Source: Serinus canaria (lineage: Eukaryota > Chordata > Aves > Passeriformes > Fringillidae). From it: a DNA stretch of 64,000 nucleotides. Below are positions 1-13,684 of the stretch, piece by piece. Position numbers and translations under genes: made by a program. The stretch's first letter is position 1. Each line of letters begins with the position of its first letter. The stretch spans positions 7,704,601-7,768,600 of the forward strand of contig NC_066326.1 in assembly GCF_022539315.1 (NCBI RefSeq), written 5' to 3'. The notes below the pieces were generated by a model, which saw only the letters and a list, made by a program, of their open reading frames with translations, was not told where the DNA came from and searched no databases.

Positions 1-3000
1 GGGCAGAATCCTCTTGTTGCTGTTGGCATGGAAGTTCTAATTTGGAGGTTGAACATTGTGAACCTAAACAGGACTTTTGGCTCCCCATGCTAGTAATTCT
101 CATTTCATCAGGCACAAGTAATAGCACTTGCAATGACCTACTTTGGGGCTTCTGTAAAGTATAAGGTTTAACTCCTGGTCCTTCCACAAAGGAAAGTGCT
201 GTCAGATAGTTCAGCTAAGGCTCATTTTTGTATATTTCTGAGACCTTCTGCTCTTTGTAACGTGAGCTTTTTACTAGTTAGCACTGCTTGTCAGGTTTGT
301 CCTGCAGATCTTGATATTTTTTAGTCATTAACTCTGAAAAATCTAAGATAATCAATGGAACTGAGAAGCTTTAAGCAGCCACTATATGCTTGGTGATCAA
401 GGAGGCAACTATAGGCCACTCCCTCAAATCCCAATTTTTAAAATATTTGTGTAAATTGCTTTTTCCCCCCCCCCTTTTGATGTCAAGTCTTCATCTTAAC
501 TGAGACAGAAACTTGCAAACTGGCAGAAAGGGCTTTTCTGTCTAGAGCTGAGTTATGCACCTTAGCCTGATATCGATGGAGTAGAATTTCAGAGGAATCT
601 TTTCTGAAAAGAAAATATCTTTTCTTAGGGATATTTAAAAAAATATTTAAAGATATTTTATTTTGGTAAAATGTTGTCTTTTTCTTTCCTTAAGTAGTTT
701 TGTCATCTTTGTGTTCTACAAGGAACCTGAGACAGACTAACATTGTGCAAATCTGATTAAAATTATCTGTGCTGTTTCAAAGGTCAGGCACACTCAGTGA
801 ATTTGCTTTCAAATTATTTTGTTTATTCTGTGTACGTATGCATCTTGAGCTTTATAAAGGTCAGGAGAGGAGATTCATTTTGGAATTTAAAATAGGTTGG
901 GTTTTTACTGCTGGTAGCCCTGGTTAGTTTCATTTGAACTGATGAAAATTATTTTCCTTTGTTGGTTTTGTTCTGCTGTCAGTTTTATTTTTCTTGTGAA
1001 ACTTGTTTGTAGCTATGAAGTCTATTTGAAAATAAGTGAGTATTAGTAATGCATTTTATTTTTTTAGTATTTTATGTTATCTTAAAAATTAAGTACTCTT
1101 TGTACAAATTGAATAGTAGTCTTACTTGGTTTTTGGTTTCTTGGCTTCTTTAATTCATCTGATAGACTGTTTTCTCAACTAGAATAATATATTTAAAGGA
1201 TACACAGCCTTTAACTGTCTCTTGCCACAAATGGTTTAATAAAATAGGCATTGTGATGCAATTCCTGCAGAATTTATAAGAGTTCTGCTATTAATGTTCA
1301 GGCTGAATAATATAACCACAAAAGGATTCATGTGTGTGTTGTGAAGTGTAACTAATTGCAGTTTTTGGTCACAGAAACAGTGACAATTAGTAAGGAAGTG
1401 GGCTTCTTTAAATACAAAAGGAACTGTATTGCAAGGGCCTAATTTTTTGTCCTAAAAAAAGCTGTTATAAAAACCCCCTTGCATTCCACTTCCGTCTCTA
1501 GAATGGTTGAAGTCTTCGGGGTTGTTTGACATAAAAAAAAAATAAAAATTGAAACTTGTAGGAATGAAGAAATTTTCAAAACAATAATAATGATTTTCAC
1601 TAAAAAACAAGTATATTTTTCAAAGTTTACATTCACTTGAAAAGTCTTGAGCTGTTTAACCAAATCAGATTTTCCTGCCAAGAGCATTCCGACATTTCTG
1701 ACTTAAAGAGGTGAAATCTGAATGAGGCAGAACATACTGATTGAATGAACATAGTACTAAAACTTAACAAAATTCTGTGTTTTACTGGAAGGATGGACAA
1801 ATTGTGCAGTTATATGAGAGGTTAAGAAAATGGTTCTGAGTCTTTTTATGTGTAAAAGAATATCAATCTCATGTGGGCAGTTGTGGTGCTTTCAGAAGTA
1901 AGTAATAGAAATTGTTGTAAGCAGAGCACTTGTCTACCTTGCCAAAGCTTGTTCAGTGTGTATTCAACCTGCAGTTGCTTCAGCCTGTGTGGATATAACC
2001 AGGCTTGGCCATTAGTAGGAACACACTGTTTTCTTTTTAGTTTATGAAAAAAAAAAAAAAGTTTAAAAAATTGCTTTAGCAAGTCAGGTGTTTGCCCAGG
2101 CTGGTTGGCTCTAATTTCTTAGGGCAGACATTGGACTGCTGGGTGCCTCCTTTGAAGGACACAGAAGATGGTGGGGCCTCAACTGGGTGCCTTTCCTTGT
2201 GGGGGTTTTGCCAAGATGCTGCTCCAGCTTTGAGGCTCTTATTTTTCTTGCCTGCTTCTTACTAATTAGTATAATTTGTAAGCTTCCCTCCACTGGTTCA
2301 TTATTTTTGGTAGCAGGCACTGTCATTTCTCTTTACCTAGGTGTTTTCAATGAGAAAGATTTCTGTGTCAGCTTCTCCTCAGTTTTGCTGTTTGAATCCT
2401 TCTCTATTAATTAACTTCAGTGTTTTATACCTGTTGTGAGATGTAGCCTTCCCAGTGCTGCAGCTGAAGCTGTAGCTGTTAGGCCTTGATAGTGTAATTT
2501 AGAAAAAATTTTAAAAAATTAAAATTGGAAATTTTAGGATATTTGAGTTAGAATACATTTTATAACAAAAAACCCCAAAACCCCAAGCATTGTATATACT
2601 TGACTCACTTGGAAAAATTTCTGTTAAATAGTATGTTATCCTGTTTTTCACTTTCTCAGGTGTCAGGGGGAAAATTGCCTTCTAGTGTTGTGATATTAAC
2701 ACTTTTCATGTCACATTAATTCTGATGCATAGCTGGTTTTTAGAAGACTTGCTTAGGTGGGATAGCATCCCAGTGTGATGGATGCTGTGATGGCACATCT
2801 CTGAGAGGAGAGGTTGAGGGTACTAACCGAGTATCAGGATGTGAATGCAGGGGAATAGAGAAGAACAGAAAGGAAGAAATGGTGGAAATATTGTTCTTTA
2901 GAGGAAGATTAATAACACTTAACTTTGGGAGTGATATGTAAGGGCTGGTGTTGCACATAATCAGGATTCTGGCTTATACAAATACTTTGGATGCTACTTA

Positions 3001-5039
3001 GAGCTTCTAAATTTACTTTATTATTTGCTTCCAGAACTGTGTTGTTGAATAGAATAACATTCATTTTCATATACTTACATAATAAAACATCTGTACCAGT
3101 GGAGATCTTTTTCATACAAAATAAACTCTTTTGAAAAGTTTGGGGTTGATAGTAGATTCTAAGGTATTAGGTACCAAGCATCCTGTGAGATAAATTTGGA
3201 ATCCTAGAATTAGGAATACTTTGTCCTTGAATTTTTTTTGTTATTATTTGATACTGAGACCAGAGCAGTGGCTTTCTGTGTATGGAAGATTGGTGTATGG
3301 TGTGACTGTGCTATTGTGGACACTGCATAATCAGGTACTTTGCTGCGTTTGCACGTTTATTTTATTTATTGTCATTAGGAAGCTTATAATGGCTATTTCT
3401 CTTGCGGTGTAGGAGTTACTTCCTAGATAGAATTCTCTAATGGATGGTTTCAAACTGGTGTAGCTTTATCTGAATATATATTCATGTATCTGTATTAATT
3501 TTGATGTAGTGTATTGAATCTGTTTGCTGCCATGTTGTGGTGCATGGCTTCGGTTCCCTTGGGTGCTTCTCATTTATGCTGTGTGTGCAATGCAGATGAT
3601 TCTGGGAGCATTCTGGGACTCTTCCTTTCAGATTCCTGTGGATATGGACTGCAAACAATGGAAACTCAATCTGAGCACAGCTGATGTTTTCTGAAACACA
3701 AAGCACACAAGTGCCTCACTGTTCCTGCAGTTGCGTGTGCACCTGGGATGGCAAATATCAGTGGCAGCTCTTGTCTTCTGGTGACAGCACTGCTGCTTTT
3801 GTGCCTGTAAACTCCTGAGGCTGAAAAGATTTGGCTGGATTCTTCCTTTGAGCATTATTCATTCTGTCCATATATATAATGTGTTTCTCTTGTTATCTGC
3901 TAAGGGTTCCATGCTCAAAATTGGCTGAATTAGTTATGCATTTGTTGAGTTCTCTTTTGTTTTGGAGAATGTGTACCATGTCTTCAGGAAGTTTGAAGAA
4001 AAAACTGGAGAATACAAAGAATTAACTACTCTTGGTGTTGATGAAAAACATAAGTCAGAAAAAATTGATAGCATTGTTTAAATAACTTCTCATAAATGTG
4101 TAAGATTCTCATTAGTCCAACACCAGAAGTCTAATGAATATTAATGAATGAGATCAAAGACATTTAAAAATCAAAGCAAGTAAACAACCATTATTTTTAA
4201 GAATTGTTTAAGTTTTTAACTGCACAAAAATATGAATCATCTTAATGTTATGGCTCCATGAGAAGTTTTTCTTGAAAATATTTTTCCTGAAAACTTTTGT
4301 GTTGAACTTGAAAGCCAAGTATGTAGCACAAACCAGAAAAATAGATACATCAAAACCTGAAATATATAAAACGTCTTCATTATGCTGTATTGAAATACCT
4401 AAATTAAACTGTGGAGTCTAACAGGCTGGGAATTTTTGCTTGGCCTGAGTCCATGATTTGAGCTTGACTCAGACTGTCAACACAAATTGGTAAATATTGA
4501 GGAGGAAATTACTTTTGGATGTCTCAGACCTTTACTGTTGCCTTCTACATTTCTAGTACTTTTGGACTAAATGTATCCGTGCTGAAACATATACATAGTG
4601 TAATTCTGTTAAAAAAGATGGCTTTACACAGCATTTAATGCATACAAGATTTTGATCATCAAATATCAGAGTATGACCAGAACTATCTTCATCTCATTAT
4701 CTGCTTTTCCAAATCTTATCTAGAACCAGCATGTGGTGTGACCTGTATACCACATTTATTTAATCTTTGAACAGTACATGCTTGTAATATGGCATGGTGT
4801 ATTCCAACATCACAGTATGGCTTGAGTAAATCTTCCAAGACTGAGGGAAATAATTTGAACAATTTATTAAATATTACTTTTCATTTATTTTTACATTTTT
4901 ACTATCATTCATTTAATAATTCTTTTATTTCACTAAAAAAAAGTTAATTTTTATATGAGGTGGTGATCTAAAAATCAAAATAATATATGCAGCCAGGCTT
5001 CTTTTATTTTTTTCCTGCAATTAAAGAAAACATTTTATA
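1..5039. other. Gene-free unique AT-rich DNA
   Basis: No reading frame here has coding character. The longest are under 85 codons and are interrupted on all sides. Visible simple sequence includes a run of about ten C near 465-474 and several A/T runs. I recognise no transposable element, RNA gene or splice-flanked exon. It reads as intronic or intergenic bird DNA. Confidence 0.6.
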
Positions 5040-5645
5040 TCTGTATAATTTTTTTTAGAAGTCTGTGATGATTTTAGTGCATTTAATCCACAAAGGCCAT
5101 AATGGTTCTATAACTCCAAAGGCCACTCTCCCCTGGTGCAGCATGGAAAGTGTTGTGCTCATAAAGCACCCACTGGCTCTGGGCAATAGTGACATTATTT
5201 GACAGTTTGTGATTCCTACGAACTTTAATGGCAAAGAGGATCCTTCAAATACTGTCAGAGAAACAGTTTCATTTTAACTTGGATATAAAGCTAATGGTAT
5301 CTAACAGCTTTTAGTGTCACTGAATCAAATTCCTCAAGTAGAAAGAAGGGGTGACATTCTGTTTTAAAGTGACCGTATGTTTGACCCAGTTTGGCGATGG
5401 CGGTGTCATCACAATTGTATCTTGCTGCTGTAGGCTCTTGCAGCCTGACAGGCGGAACAAGTTGTTTTAGCTCACAGAGCTCATCTGTCACACTGAGCAG
5501 CTTGCAGGTTTCTGTTATCTGAATGAAATGTGGAGCGAGGACTTCTCCCTGCTCTCTGCCTATCAGCAGAGTCAGCAAACTGCTCACACCCCATTCACAT
5601 GAAATGAAATGGTAGAAGAAGAGAGAATTAAAAAAACTATGCAAA
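5040..5645. other. Candidate conserved non-coding block
   Basis: This stretch differs from its flanks. It is less AT-rich, lacks homopolymer runs, and contains several CpG sites (for example in gcgatggcggtg near 5393-5404 and ggagcgagg near 5532). It holds mixed motifs such as TTTAATCCACAAAGGCCATAA. A minus-strand frame of 117 codons (5291-5644) covers much of it, but its product is unfamiliar and I see no matching splice sites. That texture is typical of deeply conserved enhancers, but conservation itself cannot be seen from one sequence. It may also be ordinary unique DNA. Confidence 0.25.
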
Positions 5646-8600
5646 TGTAAGCCACATTTAATAATTAAATGACATGTGGTTCAAAAATAATAATTAAAAT
5701 GAACATGTACAGGAGCTAGATGGAAAGTTAATTTCCAAAGAAGAATTGCAATTTCCTTATCTGAAATGAGAGCTGGAAACTTTTAATTGTATATTTAAGA
5801 CCCAAAACTAAGAACAGTTTTATAATTCGGTAGGGCACTGACAGGAATCTCTTTTTTCATCCTGAGCACTTACTTAGCATTTGAAGTGTTCAAACCTTTT
5901 GAGATTTTATTACATTTTCCCAAAATAGTGCATCTAGAATTTTGTACCTTAGGCCAAACCTTGCCATAATCTCTACACTCTGCAGTTCTGTGATAGGAGC
6001 AATGTTAGGGCACTGAGTTTGTGCTGGTTGGTCTTTGAAGTTCATATGTGTCTGACTTGGCTGCTTTATTGTTGCAATGACCAACTTTTACTTGTTTTGA
6101 GAATATTGGCAAAAGATGCACAAACCGTAATGCTTAGTAAATGCTTATTAGTGTTTTTTCCTATGTTAAGCATAGGAAGAAATTTTTCTAGCCTGTTATG
6201 TCTAGTTTTAAAAATGTTTTTACTAGAGTAAAATTTCCAAATAAAACTTCAGCCAGTAACAACTACCAAGTGGTTTCTGTTTGTTATAATAATAATAATG
6301 ATTGTGGCAGTCCACAAACAAAATGATTCACACATGACACATGTCAGGAATGCCTTCTGTTATTCAAAAATGAGATAGATTATAGTTGGGGAGAAACCTG
6401 TTAATAATGTTTTATTCAGAGTGATGCTGTACAACATTATTCAAAAGGAACACACCAGTTGGAAATTTCATCATGGAAATGATGAGCTGAATCATCCCAG
6501 TCTAATGAGAAATAGGACTATGGAATGTATAGTGTATGTATGAATTAGGAAGATATTTCTATCTTTGGATTTCGCAGCTTTAGTGGAATAGAAAGGGTCA
6601 TTCTGTGATCGATGGATTTGGGGTGAATTGCACAAGATCTGAGAAAATGAGGATTGCATTTATCACATCTAAGGGGAATGTCAAAGTGTGTGTCTGCCCA
6701 TAACCCCATCAGTGGTAATATGATGACAATGTGCCTTTGGGACATACCAATCAATATGACTGTTGTAAAGCTCAACAACGACTGATTTTATTCTATCTGA
6801 TGAGCTCTGGGGGTGGCTTAGAGAGCTATGGAAAGGAAAAAACAAAACATCAGATTTGTACCCAAGACCTGCTTTGCAAAAGTTTGAAATAAGTCTCATG
6901 AAAATGAAATGGGACATAATTAGATAAAGATGTTCAGCTGAATTCTGTTCATCTGGTCATTATAGACAGCATGTACACACTAAATAATCATTGAGAGCAT
7001 GACACAGAACCAGAATGAGTGTGCAATGAACTTTCCAGAGTGCAGTAGGGAAAACCAGTAGTTCTTGGCCTCCTTAAAAAAAAAAGTGAAAAAAAAAAAG
7101 AAAGAAGTTGATGATAATTCATTCAGAAAGCTCACTGGTTTGCTCAACAGAAATAAATCCTATGATTTCCAACCAGAATAAATCATTGGCAATGTCACAG
7201 ATGAAGAATATCCAAAACAAGATCAGAAGTAAAATGTAAGTGAACAGGAACATTTTAAACAGCAGAAAGCTGCTGCTTCTGTCACAAAACCTGTAACATA
7301 TAAAGGCTAAAATATATTTTGTGTATTGTTTTTCTTTTCCCAGTAAGAACTCTAAAACCTGAATCAGATTTTCTGTGGACAAGAGCGAGGGATTTCTGAG
7401 AGAATAACCCAAATGCATGCTGATAAAAACTTGCATATATAATGTATATAGGCACACTTAAAATCTCTCTAAATGTTTTCAGCAGTGATGAAGACAAAAG
7501 CACCTGAAATCTGTGGTGCTATTTCCTAACTCTGAAGTTCCTAGCTAAAAGATCTGCAGCTTTGTTCCTTCACTTGACCTGTTTTTGTTGGAATGGGTAT
7601 CTTAGTACTTATGTAGCCAGCTCTTGCTAATCTAAATAATTTGAAGAATCATAATTTAGGTGCAATTCTGAAATTAAAGGAGGGAAGAGGGTAGAAGTGG
7701 GAGTTTTTTTGGGAGCAGTGACAAGATGCAGACAAGGAGTAATTCTCCATCAGTTTTTCCAGGAAGACTGAAGGAAAGACTCAAACAATTTTGGTTTTGC
7801 AGAAATTTGTGTTTCTTTTTGTGCTAAACTTAAATAAAAATTGTCCCTAGGGTTATGAGGTAGAGACTAATAGTTGTACAGATCAGAAGGGATCACTGAA
7901 GTTCTTCCTTTGAACTTCTGCATGGGGAATGTAAATGTCTCTCATTTCCCATGATGGAGGCTGGTAATGCTTGGCTGAAGTGGATCTGCTGGAAAGCTTC
8001 TCTTCATTTGAAGAGACTGAGAGGTAATTCTCTGCCCACTTCCTTTGGTAGTTAGTTCTGCCTGTTTGTTAATCATCTTCAGATTAAACTTGGGGTTGTA
8101 CAAGTTGATCTTTTGTCTGTGCTGTCTCGCTGACATGCAGGGCAGTCCCTTTTAAGTTCTGTGGCAAATTGTCATTGGCCAAAATTGCTTTAGCCTTGGC
8201 TCCCCTGTCCATGTACAGGACTGCTGGATGAGTTCAGTGTTAGTGACCAAATAATGGGGTCGTTAAAGCAGTAGAGGGAAGCAACATCTATTTGTACAGA
8301 CTTTTTCCATGCAGTAGTAGCTGTACCAAATAAACATGATTATAAGTGTATAGGCCATATACATCTGGACATGTATTTATTATCCCTTTTTAGTCTCAAA
8401 TTACAGAAATAGGATACTCTAAAGGTAAGTGTATTTCTTACATTGCAGTGACAAGCATTGCCTTACACCCTTCGTGTTACCTGCACAGATCTGCATGCAG
8501 AGATTGAAGATGAAGCTGACAGGACAACTTCTTTAGCCACCTGGCTTCACTATCAGACAAAAGGGGTGAGTGATAGAGGGAAAATGTAAAGAAAGTTGAT

Positions 8601-10693
8601 ATGCTGGAAGTTGATATGCTGAGGGTCTCCAAATCTTAGAGAATAAGTGCTGACTTGTGCTTTGTTCACAGTGGTTAAGTTGTGCTGGTGTAGTTATGTT
8701 TGCAAAGATTAATGCCAGTGTATTTAAAAATAAATGCACTGGTCTTGTGTCTGCTCCCTTGATTAATAATGCCAGGTGGGAAAAACAAGAAAATTGAAAG
8801 TGACTTTTTAATTGTTCTTCTGAATTTGCATGAGGCTTGCTTATGTAGTACTGTGATCAAGGATTTCCGTGGAAAGCAGGAAATTAAGATAGATAAGGCT
8901 GCATAACTGTGGGTTTTCACTGTGTATTGAGTGGATAAATACCTAAAATTTAGGTATCAGAGAATAAAAGTTATCTGTGTGTATAATATCACAATAACTT
9001 TAGTCTTTTAAGATAATTCAGCATTCTGTACTTGCTCATAAATGTATAACATAATTGTTCTTTGATTAATAGCTAAAGTAGAAATAGGGAGGTTTTTTTT
9101 GCTAAAAAGAGGCTGGATATTATATCAGGCAGCCTGAAAAAGACCCATTTTCATCAGTAAGCTATTTTTCTGAGATTCAGGTATCCCATAAGCTTATATT
9201 TCTTTCAGCAACTTCATCTTTTAATTTTTCACTTCATTTTCACCTTTTTCTGTTGTCATATTCAGAAAGTTGAACTGGGATAATTAAAGCAGACTGCAAC
9301 ATAAAAGAAAGATGTAGAAATTCAAGATAGTCACATTATACAGTGAAATTTAAATTGATATGATTTTGTGTTGTTATAAGTTTTAAATCACTGTGATCAA
9401 TGGTTTAAAGACCATTTAAACACCAGATTTGTATAGCCCAAAAGAAGCAAATGTATGCTACACTGTGGTGTGAGTTTGCTTTTTTTTCCTGATCATGTTT
9501 GCCTTTTATGACATGGTACATTAATTTTTAATATATATAGGCAGTTAAGCTGTTAATAGGTAAAAAAACATATAAGAAAAAAGAGGTTGGAGCAAGCAAA
9601 TATTTCTAATAAATAAAAGTATTTTCAAAGGAAAACACTTAAGAGAAGTCTGTATGTGGCAGCAGCACTCTGTAGGTTTACAGCTGTTTGTACCTGTCTA
9701 ATCTTCTTTTTATCTGAAGTTATTGTAGTAACTGTGGTGTTGCCTGCCATAGGTGACCTTGAACCAAATAGCCTCCTTATAATTATCTTTAATTTAGATA
9801 GATTTGGCTTCCATTTCTTACTCACACATGCACACACCCAGTTCTTTCTCCTCTTCTTTATTTGGAAACAGGTTGAAAACATCCATTCGATCCCTCGCAA
9901 TACCTGCCTCCTTTAGGTGGCACATCTGCACAGCTGCTGTCAGGTGCTGTTACCTACATTAATTGTCAGACTTGCTTTTCCTTGGAGAGATCCTGGCAGG
10001 AGGAGAATTCTCTGGAGAGGAGGTGGAGTCTAATTCTGCCCTCATATGAGCACATTTCTTAGATGCTCTAGTCGTGTGGATAGAAACTCACCACACCTTT
10101 GTTGTGAACGGGTGAAGATGAGCCAGCTCATCCTGAAGCTGCTGTCTCACCCCTTTAGCTCTGAGTTCAACTCTAGCTGCTATGATTTGCCCCTTAGCAT
10201 GGGCTACTGGTCTGGGTTTGATGTCAAATGAAGAGAATCGTGCAGTTTTTGTTCAGACTGAAGAGGCAGTTTAGGTCTGTCCTTTGTGTGTTAGTGGGAT
10301 GTTAAGCACCAGGACTGGCTGAGCAGAAAACGGCAGTGAAGCCAGTCTGGACTGCAGAACCTTGTCCTTGGCCGTAACGGAATTGCACGTGGTGATCTCT
10401 GTGGCATGTTGAGAGCCTGATTGCTTTGCTTTTGAGCCCTGAGCAGCCCTGGTGAACTGAATCAATTTATCTTTTTGTGAGAACATCTGGCTTGAATTCC
10501 TGATTTTCTGGGCGTGTTTGTGTTTGAGCTGATGTTGGTCTGGCTCCAGACAGACAAAGCTCTGAATGGAACTTAGAGAAGAAAGAAATGAAGGGTTATT
10601 CTATGCTCAGTTTAAGTAATCAGTAGAGGAATTAAGAATTTTACAACAGTTCTCTTTCTTGTTGGTCATTTGTATAATGTGGAATGTATATTT
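5646..10693. other. Gene-free unique DNA
   Basis: No supported gene. Minor simple repeats are present: an AAT-rich run near 6288-6300, A-runs near 7077-7100, and the 15-bp duplication listed separately. Open frames up to 112 codons (7119-7457, minus) have no recognisable domain and lie in AT-rich sequence. Confidence 0.6.
8593..8622. repeat. 15-bp tandem duplication
   Basis: Two adjacent 15-bp copies of a unit beginning AAGTTGATATGCTG differ only at their last base. It looks like a small slippage duplication. Confidence 0.85.
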
Positions 10694-10790
10694 AGAATCG
10701 TTTAGGTTGGAAAGACCTTGAAGTTCATTGAGTCCCACCATTAGCCAAGCACTGCCACTAAACCATGTCCCTAAGTGCCACATCTGCACA
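10694..10790 (-). mobile_element. CR1 LINE 3' fragment
   Basis: The plus strand reads as the complement of a CR1 3' end. AGAATCGTTTAGGTTGGAAA begins the block, followed by a recognisable GTCCCACCATTAGCCAAGCACTGCC segment and an ACCATGTCCCTAAGTGCCAC segment. The element therefore lies on the minus strand, with its 3' terminus at the left. Only about 100 bp is left of a full CR1 of several kb, which is the usual 5'-truncated state in birds. No reverse transcriptase sequence remains. Confidence 0.85.
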
Positions 10791-11639
10791 TTCTGTGTTT
10801 GAATATAGGATGCTGGTGTACTTAGAATGTATGAAATGTGGGAATTGCTTATCATGTCATTGAGAATTAATTTTATGTACTGTCAGTTTTAAAGTAGTCT
10901 CAGATTTTCCAGATGGAGGAAGAGTGAATGAAGTAAAAAAAAAAGAATAATAAAACCTTAATCACTGGCACATCACAATCTGGCAATAACAGTACTATTT
11001 ATTAGGTTGAAAGATGGAAAAGTTCCATTTGCAAAGCAGCAGACTATGTATTCACTGCTTGCATTGCAGTGGATCTAAATTTGATCAAGTATCTTTGTCA
11101 TTGAGAGGCAATAAATGTTTCCCCACTAATTGTTTCTAATGCATTTCTTTTAATTTATTGTGGACATGAGAGTTGGAAACACTGAAAGTTACTCAGATTT
11201 CATGAAAGAGCTAGAGCAATGTTGCCTTGAAATAAAACTGGAGTGTTGAGTTCCTAGAGGAAGAAGTGTATTCCCTGAATGCATTTTTTCCAAACCAGCT
11301 CTTTCATATGTCCTAGATTTTAAAGACAATTTTCTCTAGTATTTGTTCACTTATAAGATGATTGACTTTAATATTTTTCTGGGACCATTGCATATCAGAG
11401 GCATCAGAGGGCTTTGAAAATATAATTGCATTGACCAGCATAGATTTAATTTTTTTAAGTTATCTGAATTTGGAAGCACCTAACTTTGGAAACCTGCTAT
11501 GTCCTGTAGAAAGAAGCATGTTAGAATGGGAGTGTGTAGTTAATGTGTCCTTTTTAAAGAGAATATTCGTTGTACCAGAATACCAATTACGTTATTGGCC
11601 CTGCAGAAGAACTGAAAGGTGATTGCCTGAATTAAGGTG
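10791..11639. other. Gene-free unique DNA
   Basis: I see only AT-rich unique sequence, with a short A-run near 10935-10945. No gene, repeat family or RNA gene is recognised. Confidence 0.55.
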
Positions 11640-11945
11640 ACATTGGGCGGGAGCGTGATTGAATTTAAGTTCCCTCTTACCAAACACAATTGGTAAGCCC
11701 TTAGAATCTCCAAATAAATACTTGTGCTTTAAGGTCAGTCCAGACCTCATGGATTGCTTTTCCTTTCCCTGATAAAAGCAGATGCAAGCATGCCAAATTG
11801 CTTTGCTCCGGCTTAACCCCAGCACTGTTTGAATTCATAAATGCTACAAAAGGAAAGCTTATTACTGCATGCGACGGTGAAGTGGGAAAATGTCATGCCT
11901 ACCTAATCTGTTTCCTGGGAAGGGGACAAAAATCTTTTTATTCTT
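11640..11945. other. Candidate conserved non-coding block
   Basis: This segment is CpG-bearing (gggcgggagcgtg near 11645, gctccggc near 11806, gcatgcgacgg near 11868) in a CpG-poor neighbourhood, and it lacks simple repeats. It contains homeodomain-type ATTGG/CAATT motifs. Open frames on both strands cross it (77 codons minus at 11592-11825, 102 codons plus at 11798-12106) without recognisable products. An enhancer-like conserved element is my inference from texture only. Confidence 0.25.
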
Positions 11946-12596
11946 TTACTAAGACCAGAGGAATAAAGTCAGGACTGGATGTGATGCTGATAATCAAGGA
12001 TTGTCTTTCATATTTTGAATTGATATCAACCCTGTATTTTCTGTTGTCTCTGATATATTTTCTCAGAAATGAGACAGTAAAGGAACTTTTTTCTGTATTG
12101 AATTAGAATAATATACTCTATTTAAATAGTTTTTATTTTTTAAACTGATTTTACTTTTTTTTTTTTTTTTTACTATTAAGCAGCTGTTTCTCTGAAGCTC
12201 TTGCTTTAAGGATAAATTTTTCAAACACTGACACATCATTTAGCCGATGAAACAAAGCAGTGCTTCATTTGGGCTGTATATGGTAACTATAGCAGTATTA
12301 GAAAGGGCATCAATGAGAGCTTTGCTCTGAATTTATAACAAGTACATAGTTTAAAATAACTTAGACAAGAACAAAACACTCTTAAAATAGAGTGCTTGAG
12401 GGGAAAGTAGGTTTTCACACTGTAAACAGTGTGCTTTGAAAGCTGGAAGAAGGAAAAAAAACCTATTTTTTTTTAGAGCAAAGTACAGTAAGTTAAATCA
12501 TTACATTAATTGAACATTTGTCTATTTGCAGTGTTTTTGCTTTGTGGATGTCAGTAAGATGAATGGTTGAGAAAGGAAGTGAAAGAGAAGTAGTAG

Positions 12597-12622
12597 TGAA
12601 CCTACTAGAAGTAGTAGGTTCA
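12597..12622. repeat. 10-bp inverted repeat, 6-nt loop
   Basis: TGAACCTACT and AGTAGGTTCA flank the loop AGAAGT with perfect complementarity. The right arm and loop share GTAGTAGGTT with let-7, but the stem is far too short for a microRNA precursor. Confidence 0.8.
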
Positions 12623-13651
12623 AAACAAAGTAATTAACATTCATAGGCTGTAAATTGTGGGTAATGTGTTAAGTTCACTTTCCTGAAACTGGTTTAGTGG
12701 TGTTATAAACTGCTACCTGTAATTGACTTAGCAAATCTACAAATGCAAATTTTGTGATAATACGTTCCTCAAGTTTTAAGTGAGGATGACTAACATCTTG
12801 TATTGTATCAATGAATCTTGTTTTATTTCATCATAAATGTTTTGCAAAATTTCATTTAATTTCATTGTAAAGTTGAAATTGTGCATCCAACAGGTGTTGA
12901 ATCCTTTTTCTTGTAAGGTGGTGCTTAAACCTGAATGCCTCTCATTGTAGTTCTAAGCCTAAAATAGGGCATACATTTGTTAAGCTATTTAGGAGACAGT
13001 CTATCTGCCCACTAAGATACTGACAGGATTTTATAGGATGCAGATGGTGGAGGAAAATGTAGTATTTCACTGTTAGCATTTTGTTTATGATGACAATCCA
13101 GTTATTAGGTTGCTGGTTTTCTCACAAAACATAGCATGTGGCTACCTAATTAGATTGCTTTAAAGCCTGTTGGAAATGCTGATACGTTTCTTGTAATCCT
13201 TTTGCCTTGGGTTGCTGTTGTTAAAGGCTAACTTCTCAGTCTTGGAAAAAAGGCTTGTTCACTGGGCTAAACATGAAAAATGCATTATGCTTGATGTTCT
13301 GCTTGATGCTCTTGGTTAAAGTGTAATGTGCAACAGAATTCTCTCTATACTGTGGCTCTTGAAGCTGTAGCTGCTGGGCAATAATGGCAAAAAGGTGCTC
13401 TGATTAAATTTATAGGGACTCTACTTAATCATAGTTGGTAAGAGATTAAACTTTAATCATTCCATTAAAACTTTTGGTGCAACTTTTTAAAAAAGAATAT
13501 CAGTAATGAAAAAACTTGGTCTGGGTAAGTGTGTGTTGTTTGACACTGCAGACAGCATTGTCTTTGTACAGCATACTGCATATATATTGCACTGGAAGGG
13601 TTTGCATTTAAGGAGGTACTTGAAGAAAGTGGAAGGATTTTTTTTTTTAAT

Positions 13652-13684
13652 ATGCTTTAAATTGTCCATGACAATTTAAAGCAT
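13652..13684. repeat. Perfect 15-bp hairpin, 3-nt loop
   Basis: ATGCTTTAAATTGTC at 13652-13666 is the exact reverse complement of GACAATTTAAAGCAT at 13670-13684, separated by CAT. No mismatch is present. There is no T-run after it that would suggest a terminator, and the loop is too tight for a microRNA precursor. It could be a template-switch mutation product. Confidence 0.9.

Noticed and set aside
12597..12622. let-7-like GTAGTAGGTT word in a hairpin
   Set aside because: The stem is only 10 bp with a 6-nt loop, the seed lacks the leading bases of let-7, and no longer precursor fold extends on either side.
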